DNA of 64,000 bases from Clostridiaceae bacterium Marseille-Q4143 (GTDB lineage Bacteria; Bacillota; Clostridia; Lachnospirales; Lachnospiraceae): positions 2,112,253 to 2,176,252 of the forward strand of contig CP073693.1 of NCBI GenBank assembly GCA_018228645.1, given 5' to 3'. Made by a program: the position numbers and the translations under genes. Under the pieces are notes generated by a model. It had not been told where the DNA came from. It did no database searches and saw nothing but the letters and a program-made list of their open reading frames with translations. The stretch's first letter is position 1, and every line of letters begins with the position of its first letter. Below, piece after piece: positions 59,566-64,000 of this stretch.

Positions 59566-60996
59566 ATGAAAGAAACAATTACAAGTGTAGGCATTGATAT
59601 TGGTACCTCCACGACACAGTTGATTTTCAGCCGGCTGACCATTGAAAATCTGGCCAGCAGCTATACGGTTCCGAGAATCAGTATTGTGGACAAAGAAGTG
59701 ATCTACCGCAGTCATATTTATTTTACACCGCTGAAATCTCAGCAGGAGATTGATGTGGAAGCAGTGCGGAAGATTGTAAAAGAAGAATATGAGAAAGCCG
59801 GTATGACGCCGGATATGCTCCAGACTGGAGCGGTCATCATTACCGGTGAGACTGCCAGAAAGCAGAATGCCAATCTGGTGCTGGAAATGTTAAGTGACAT
59901 GGCGGGAGATTTCGTTGTGGCAACGGCGGGACCGGATCTGGAATCCGTGCTTTCCGGTAAAGGGGCCGGTGCAGACCGGATTTCAGAAGAAGAACGTATT
60001 TGTGTGGCAAATGTAGATATCGGAGGCGGTACCAGCAACATTGCATCCTTTTATAAAGGACAGGTTATGGGTACGTCCTGCCTGGATATTGGAGGACGGC
60101 TGATCAAAGTAGAAAATGGAAAGATCAGCTATATTTTCCATAAAACCGCGGAACTGGCATCTCATATGGGAATCTCCATCAAGGTGGGAGATCCTGCAGA
60201 TCCGGAAAAACTTCGAAAAATCTGTGACCGGATGGCAGATGAACTGGCGCAGGCACTGTATCTGAAGGATGCGGATGCCGAGCATGCCGGACTTTATACC
60301 AATGACGGTAAACGGCTGCCGGATAATCATAAGATTGATGCCGTGACATTTTCCGGAGGAGTTGCAGATTGTATCTATCATCCGGAAGGAAAAGAGACAT
60401 TTCAGTACGGAGACATCGGAGTGCTCCTTGGAAGGGCCATTCTCGATCATCCTGCATTTAAGAATATACGCTGGTTTACCGCAGCAGAGACGATCAGAGC
60501 GACCGTGGTAGGTGCGGGAACCCATACCACCAGTGTTAGCGGCAGCACCATTTCCTATGCAAAGGATAAGCTGCCGGTTAAAAATATCCCGGTCTTAAGA
60601 ATTGGATCGGATGATGAAGCTGATTTGGAAGCATTTGCTTCTTCAATCATACAACAACTCCCTCTGTACCATTCGGAGGGAAAACTGGAACAGATAGCCA
60701 TCTCTTTTGAAGGCCGGCATTACGTAAGTTTCCTGGAAATCCAGGCCCTTGCAGCCGCCATCATCAAGGGGGCAAGGGAAATTATTGACAGTGAGTTCCC
60801 ACTGATCCTGGTAGTGGAAAATGATATTGGAAAAGTTCTGGGAAATGCCCTTAACGTGGCGCTTCACAGAGAAAAACCAGTTGTGTGCATTGATGGAATT
60901 CATGCACAGGGCGGGGATTATATCGATATCGGAGAACCACTGGCCAACGGAAGAGTTGTTCCGGTCGTAACAAAAACTTTAATTTTCAATACTTAA
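59566..60996 (+). CDS. eutA: EutA, reactivating factor for ethanolamine ammonia-lyase
   Basis: 476 residues with the actin-like ATPase fold: VGIDIGTSTTQLIFSRLTIE (phosphate 1), VANVDIGGGTSNIASFYKGQ (phosphate 2) and a GVGAGT-like adenosine motif (VVGAGTHTTSVSG). It exchanges damaged cobalamin for fresh adenosylcobalamin in EutBC with ATP hydrolysis. GGAGG precedes the ATG. Confidence 0.95.
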   Translation: MKETITSVGIDIGTSTTQLIFSRLTIENLASSYTVPRISIVDKEVIYRSHIYFTPLKSQQEIDVEAVRKIVKEEYEKAGMTPDMLQTGAVIITGETARKQNANLVLEMLSDMAGDFVVATAGPDLESVLSGKGAGADRISEEERICVANVDIGGGTSNIASFYKGQVMGTSCLDIGGRLIKVENGKISYIFHKTAELASHMGISIKVGDPADPEKLRKICDRMADELAQALYLKDADAEHAGLYTNDGKRLPDNHKIDAVTFSGGVADCIYHPEGKETFQYGDIGVLLGRAILDHPAFKNIRWFTAAETIRATVVGAGTHTTSVSGSTISYAKDKLPVKNIPVLRIGSDDEADLEAFASSIIQQLPLYHSEGKLEQIAISFEGRHYVSFLEIQALAAAIIKGAREIIDSEFPLILVVENDIGKVLGNALNVALHREKPVVCIDGIHAQGGDYIDIGEPLANGRVVPVVTKTLIFNT

Positions 60997-61010
60997 AAGG
61001 AGGAGAGAGA

Positions 61011-62381
61011 TTGATATTAAAGACAACGCTTTTTGGTCATACTTATGAATTCAAATCTGTCAGAGAAGTTATGGCCAAGGCAAACGAAGAAAAGTCCGGC
61101 GATAAGCTGGCAGGCATTGCTGCAGAGACCGCAGAGGAGCGTGTAGCTGCCAAAGTTGTACTTTCTAATCTGACACTGGAGAATTTAAGAGAGAATCCTG
61201 CCGTTCCCTACGAAGAGGATGAAGTAACAAGAATTATCCAGGATGGAGTCAACGAATCTATTTACAACAGCATCAAGGGCTGGACCGTTGCACAGCTCCG
61301 CGAGTGGATCCTCGATACAGAGACCACCGGAGACATGATCAAACGGGTATCCAGAGGTCTGACCAGTGAGATGGTAGCTGGTGTTGCCAAACTGATGGGC
61401 AACCTGGACCTGATCTACGGAGCAAAGAAGATTCACAACCCAACCCATTGTAATACTACTCTGGGACTGCCGGGAACCTTCTCATCCCGTCTGCAGCCGA
61501 ACCACACCACTGATGATCCGAAGGGTATCATGGCTTCCGTTATGGAAGGTCTTTCCTACGGCTGTGGTGATGCCGTTATTGGTCTGAACCCGGTAGACGA
61601 CTCTGTAGAGAGTGTTGCAAGAATCTTAAAGAGCTTTGATGAGTTCAAAAATAAATGGGAAGTTCCGACCCAGATCTGTGTACTGGCTCATGTAACGACC
61701 CAGACAGAAGCAGCTGATAAGCTGAATGCACCGATCGACCTGATGTTCCAGTCTATCGCTGGTTCTCAGAAGGGTAATGAAGCATTTGGTCTGAACGCAC
61801 AGATGCTGCAGGACGGCCGTGAAATGATGCTGAAGAAAGGTACCTCTACCGGACCGAACGTAATGTACTTCGAGACAGGACAGGGTTCCGAACTTTCTTC
61901 TGAGGCTCACAATGGCTGGGATCAGGTAACTATGGAAGCAAGATGCTATGGTTTTGCAAAGAAATATGATCCGTTTATTGTAAATACGGTTGTTGGATTT
62001 ATCGGACCGGAGTATCTCTATGACTCCAAGCAGGTAACCCGTGCAGGTCTTGAGGATCATTTTATGGGTAAACTTTCAGGACTTCCGATGGGCTGTGACT
62101 GCTGCTACACGAATCATATGAAAGCAGACCAGAACGATATTGAGAATCTGTCCATGCTTCTTGCCGCAGCAGGCTGTACCTATATCATGGGTGTACCGGA
62201 AGGTGATGACTGTATGCTGATGTACCAGTGTACCGGATATCATGAGGCGGCAGCTCTCCGTGAAATTCTGGGACTTCGTCCGACAAAAGAATTTGACGCA
62301 TGGCTTGAAAAGATGGGATTCTCTAAAGATGGAAAGCTGACACCGCTTGCAGGTGATGCATCTGTATTTTTAGCAAAATAG
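61011..62381 (+). CDS. eutB: Ethanolamine ammonia-lyase, large subunit
   Basis: 456 residues, TTG start supported by AAAGGAGGAG. Full-length EutB: LKTTLFGHTYEFKSVREVMA, LTSEMVAGVAKLMGNLDLIY, GLPGTFSSRLQPNHTTDDPK, SYGCGDAVIGLNPVDDS, FETGQGSELSSEAHNGWDQV and MGCDCCYTNHMKADQND. A TIM-barrel catalytic subunit converting ethanolamine to acetaldehyde and ammonia by adenosylcobalamin radical chemistry. Confidence 0.98.
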   Translation: MILKTTLFGHTYEFKSVREVMAKANEEKSGDKLAGIAAETAEERVAAKVVLSNLTLENLRENPAVPYEEDEVTRIIQDGVNESIYNSIKGWTVAQLREWILDTETTGDMIKRVSRGLTSEMVAGVAKLMGNLDLIYGAKKIHNPTHCNTTLGLPGTFSSRLQPNHTTDDPKGIMASVMEGLSYGCGDAVIGLNPVDDSVESVARILKSFDEFKNKWEVPTQICVLAHVTTQTEAADKLNAPIDLMFQSIAGSQKGNEAFGLNAQMLQDGREMMLKKGTSTGPNVMYFETGQGSELSSEAHNGWDQVTMEARCYGFAKKYDPFIVNTVVGFIGPEYLYDSKQVTRAGLEDHFMGKLSGLPMGCDCCYTNHMKADQNDIENLSMLLAAAGCTYIMGVPEGDDCMLMYQCTGYHEAAALREILGLRPTKEFDAWLEKMGFSKDGKLTPLAGDASVFLAK

Positions 62382-62400
62382 AAAGGAGGCAGAAACAACA

Positions 62401-63318
62401 ATGAACGATAATGAATTAAGAGCAATTATTGAACAGGTACTTACAGAGATGAATGTAAGCGGTACCGCATCTGCCTCAGCAGATGGAAATGCAGTAAAAA
62501 CTGCAGTTGTCAATGCAGTGAAAAATGCCGGCTGTGAGCAGGCAGGAGTGGAGGAAGGATGCCTTCCGGATATCACTCAGATTGACATTAAGAAACAGTA
62601 TCTGGTAGAACATCCGCAGAACGGAGAGGCTTACCTTGATCTCAAACAGTACGCTCCGTGCCGTCTTGGTATCGGCAAAGCAGGTGCCCGTTATAAGACT
62701 CTTCCGAATCTGGAGTTCCGTGCAGCTCATTCTGCAGCACAGGATGCAGTTTTCAATGATGTTGATCAGGAGTTTATCGATAAGATGGGACTCTTCACCG
62801 TACAGACCCAGTGCGAGAGCAAAGATGTATATCTGACCCGTCCGGATCTGGGAAGAAAATTGAACGACGAAGCTGTAAAAACTATTAAGGAAAAATGCAA
62901 AATGCATCCGACCGTACAGATCTATGTATCTGACGGATTAAGTTCTGCAGCAGTTGCTGCCAATGTAGCAGACGTTCTGCCGGGTATTATGCAGGGACTG
63001 GAGAGCTATGGTATCGATACAGGAACCCCGTTCTTCGTAAAATATGGCCGTGTAGGTGTTATGGATCAGGTATCCGAACTGACCGGAGCAGAGGTGACCT
63101 GCGTACTGATCGGTGAGAGACCGGGTCTGATTACTGCAGAGTCCATGTCCGCATATATCGCATACAAAGCAACTGTCGGAATGCCGGAGGCAAGAAGAAC
63201 CGTTGTATCCAATATTCACAGAGCAGGAACCAATCCTGCAGAGGCCGGAGCTCATATCGCAGAGATCATCAAGATCATGCTGGAGAAGAAGGCAAGTGGA
63301 ACTGATCTGAAGCTGTAA
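62401..63318 (+). CDS. eutC: Ethanolamine ammonia-lyase, small subunit
   Basis: 305 residues. A variable Ala-rich N-terminal part (~1-55) may be the signal for packing into the microcompartment. The body has ARYKTLPNLEFRAAHSAAQD, VYLTRPDLGRKLNDEA, VSDGLSSAAVAANVADVLPG, FVKYGRVGVMDQVSELTGAE and VLIGERPGLITAESMSAYIA, the cobalamin-binding EutC family. AAAGGAGG precedes the ATG. Confidence 0.97.
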   Translation: MNDNELRAIIEQVLTEMNVSGTASASADGNAVKTAVVNAVKNAGCEQAGVEEGCLPDITQIDIKKQYLVEHPQNGEAYLDLKQYAPCRLGIGKAGARYKTLPNLEFRAAHSAAQDAVFNDVDQEFIDKMGLFTVQTQCESKDVYLTRPDLGRKLNDEAVKTIKEKCKMHPTVQIYVSDGLSSAAVAANVADVLPGIMQGLESYGIDTGTPFFVKYGRVGVMDQVSELTGAEVTCVLIGERPGLITAESMSAYIAYKATVGMPEARRTVVSNIHRAGTNPAEAGAHIAEIIKIMLEKKASGTDLKL

Positions 63319-63332
63319 GGAGGAAACAAAAA

Positions 63333-63983
63333 ATGAAGAGAGATCCGTTAAAGGCAAGTGTCCTTGCCACAAAGATCATCCCAAATGTCAGCCCTGATCT
63401 TGCAAAAGAGCTGAATCTGGGACCGGATATGAAATCATTAGCGCTCATTACTGCTGACAGCGATGACGTGACTTACACAGCGCTTGATGAAGCAACCAAG
63501 AAGGCAGATGTAACCGTTGTTTATGCAAAAAGCTTTTACGGCGGCGCTGCCAATGCAAATACGAAGCTTGCCGGTGAGATCATCGGTATCCTGGCTGGTC
63601 CGAATCCGGCAGAGGTAAAGAGTGGCCTTGAGGCAGCAGTTGATGTGATCGAGAACCAGGCACATTTCGTATCTGCAAATGAAGATGACAGTATCTGCTA
63701 TTATGCACACTGCATTTCCAGAACCGGTTCTTACCTTTCTGAAGGTGCCGGAATCAAAGAAGGAGAAGCGCTTGCATATCTGATCGCACCGCCGTTGGAA
63801 GCAATGTACGGTGTGGATGCAGCCCTTAAGGCAGCAGATGTAAAAATGTGCGTTCTGTATGCTCCGCCTTCAGAGACCAACTTTGGTGGCGCTCTGCTGA
63901 CCGGAAGCCAGTCCGCATGCAAATCTGCTTGCGACGCGTTCGCAGCAGCAGTTGAGTTTGTAGCAGACAACCCGATTGCATAA
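63333..63983 (+). CDS. eutL: Ethanolamine microcompartment shell protein EutL
   Basis: 216 residues, the tandem-BMC trimer EutL: ASVLATKIIPNVSPDLAKEL, ALITADSDDVTYTALDEATK, ADVTVVYAKSFYGGAANANT, GPNPAEVKSGLEAAVD and APPSETNFGGALLTGSQSAC. It forms gated pores for ethanolamine or cofactors. The conserved SPDLA start is present. A ribosome site GGAGG at 63991-63995 announces the next eut gene beyond the window. Confidence 0.96.
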   Translation: MKRDPLKASVLATKIIPNVSPDLAKELNLGPDMKSLALITADSDDVTYTALDEATKKADVTVVYAKSFYGGAANANTKLAGEIIGILAGPNPAEVKSGLEAAVDVIENQAHFVSANEDDSICYYAHCISRTGSYLSEGAGIKEGEALAYLIAPPLEAMYGVDAALKAADVKMCVLYAPPSETNFGGALLTGSQSACKSACDAFAAAVEFVADNPIA

Positions 63984-64000
63984 TTCGATAACGGAGGTAT

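Noticed and set aside
1-64000. tRNA or rRNA genes
   Set aside because: No tRNA cloverleaf or rRNA sequence was recognised on either strand; no scan could be run.

Overview
The window looks like chromosomal DNA from an anaerobic gut Firmicute of the family Lachnospiraceae (Blautia/Ruminococcus-like). The evidence is a moderate-GC genome with strong AGGAGG ribosome sites, frequent GTG/TTG starts, a Firmicute-type ethanolamine (eut) cluster run by a EutV/EutW antitermination pair, YhaO/YhaN repair genes, BspA-type leucine-rich repeats, and clostridial mobile elements carrying TnpV, MobA/MobL, a CHC2 primase, VapE and Tn916-type Xis/Int. The genus is an inference.

Layout. 1-7.6 kb: the 3' end of a large surface protein, a leucine-rich-repeat protein, two GC-rich repeat clusters that bracket an IS1182-family element and an Rpn-like gene, then a TIM-barrel gene. 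7.6-15.1 kb: a cobalamin riboswitch upstream of two small membrane-protein genes, a DinJ/YafQ toxin-antitoxin pair, an IS1634-family element flanked by a 66-bp direct duplication, bcp-yaaA, a flavin split-barrel protein and a CbiZ corrinoid amidohydrolase. 15.2-17.96 kb: a graveyard of broken mobile-element genes with a second DinJ/YafQ pair. 17.96-33.5 kb: two integrative elements in tandem. Element A is 4.1 kb, carries a Panacea-type toxin-antitoxin candidate and has a truncated excisionase gene. Element B is 11.4 kb and mobilizable, with relaxase, primase, VapE, xis and int. Both use the start of a low-molecular-weight tyrosine phosphatase gene as attachment site, and three copies of that site remain.

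33.5-38.6 kb: the phosphatase gene, yhaO/yhaN-like repair genes, a palindromic element sharing a motif with the GC-rich repeats, a MATE remnant and an AraC regulator. 38.7-48.2 kb: a GDP-mannose/GDP-fucose operon (gmd, fcl, manC, phosphohexomutase, and a three-module protein with two different phosphomannose isomerase folds), then an MBOAT/SGNH O-acylation pair with its own promoter. Together these suggest supply and acylation of a fucose- or mannose-containing surface glycan. 48.3-55.3 kb: an HbpS-like protein, a phosphoribosyltransferase, carA-carB and a MATE transporter. 55.3-64 kb: the eut operon (eutG, S, P, V, W, A, B, C, L), led by a promoter and an intrinsic terminator that is the expected target of EutV. 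It continues past the window.

A corrinoid theme recurs: EutBC needs adenosylcobalamin, CbiZ salvages cobamides, and a B12 riboswitch controls two uncharacterised membrane proteins. Calls rest on reading the sequence and on family knowledge; no database search was run.
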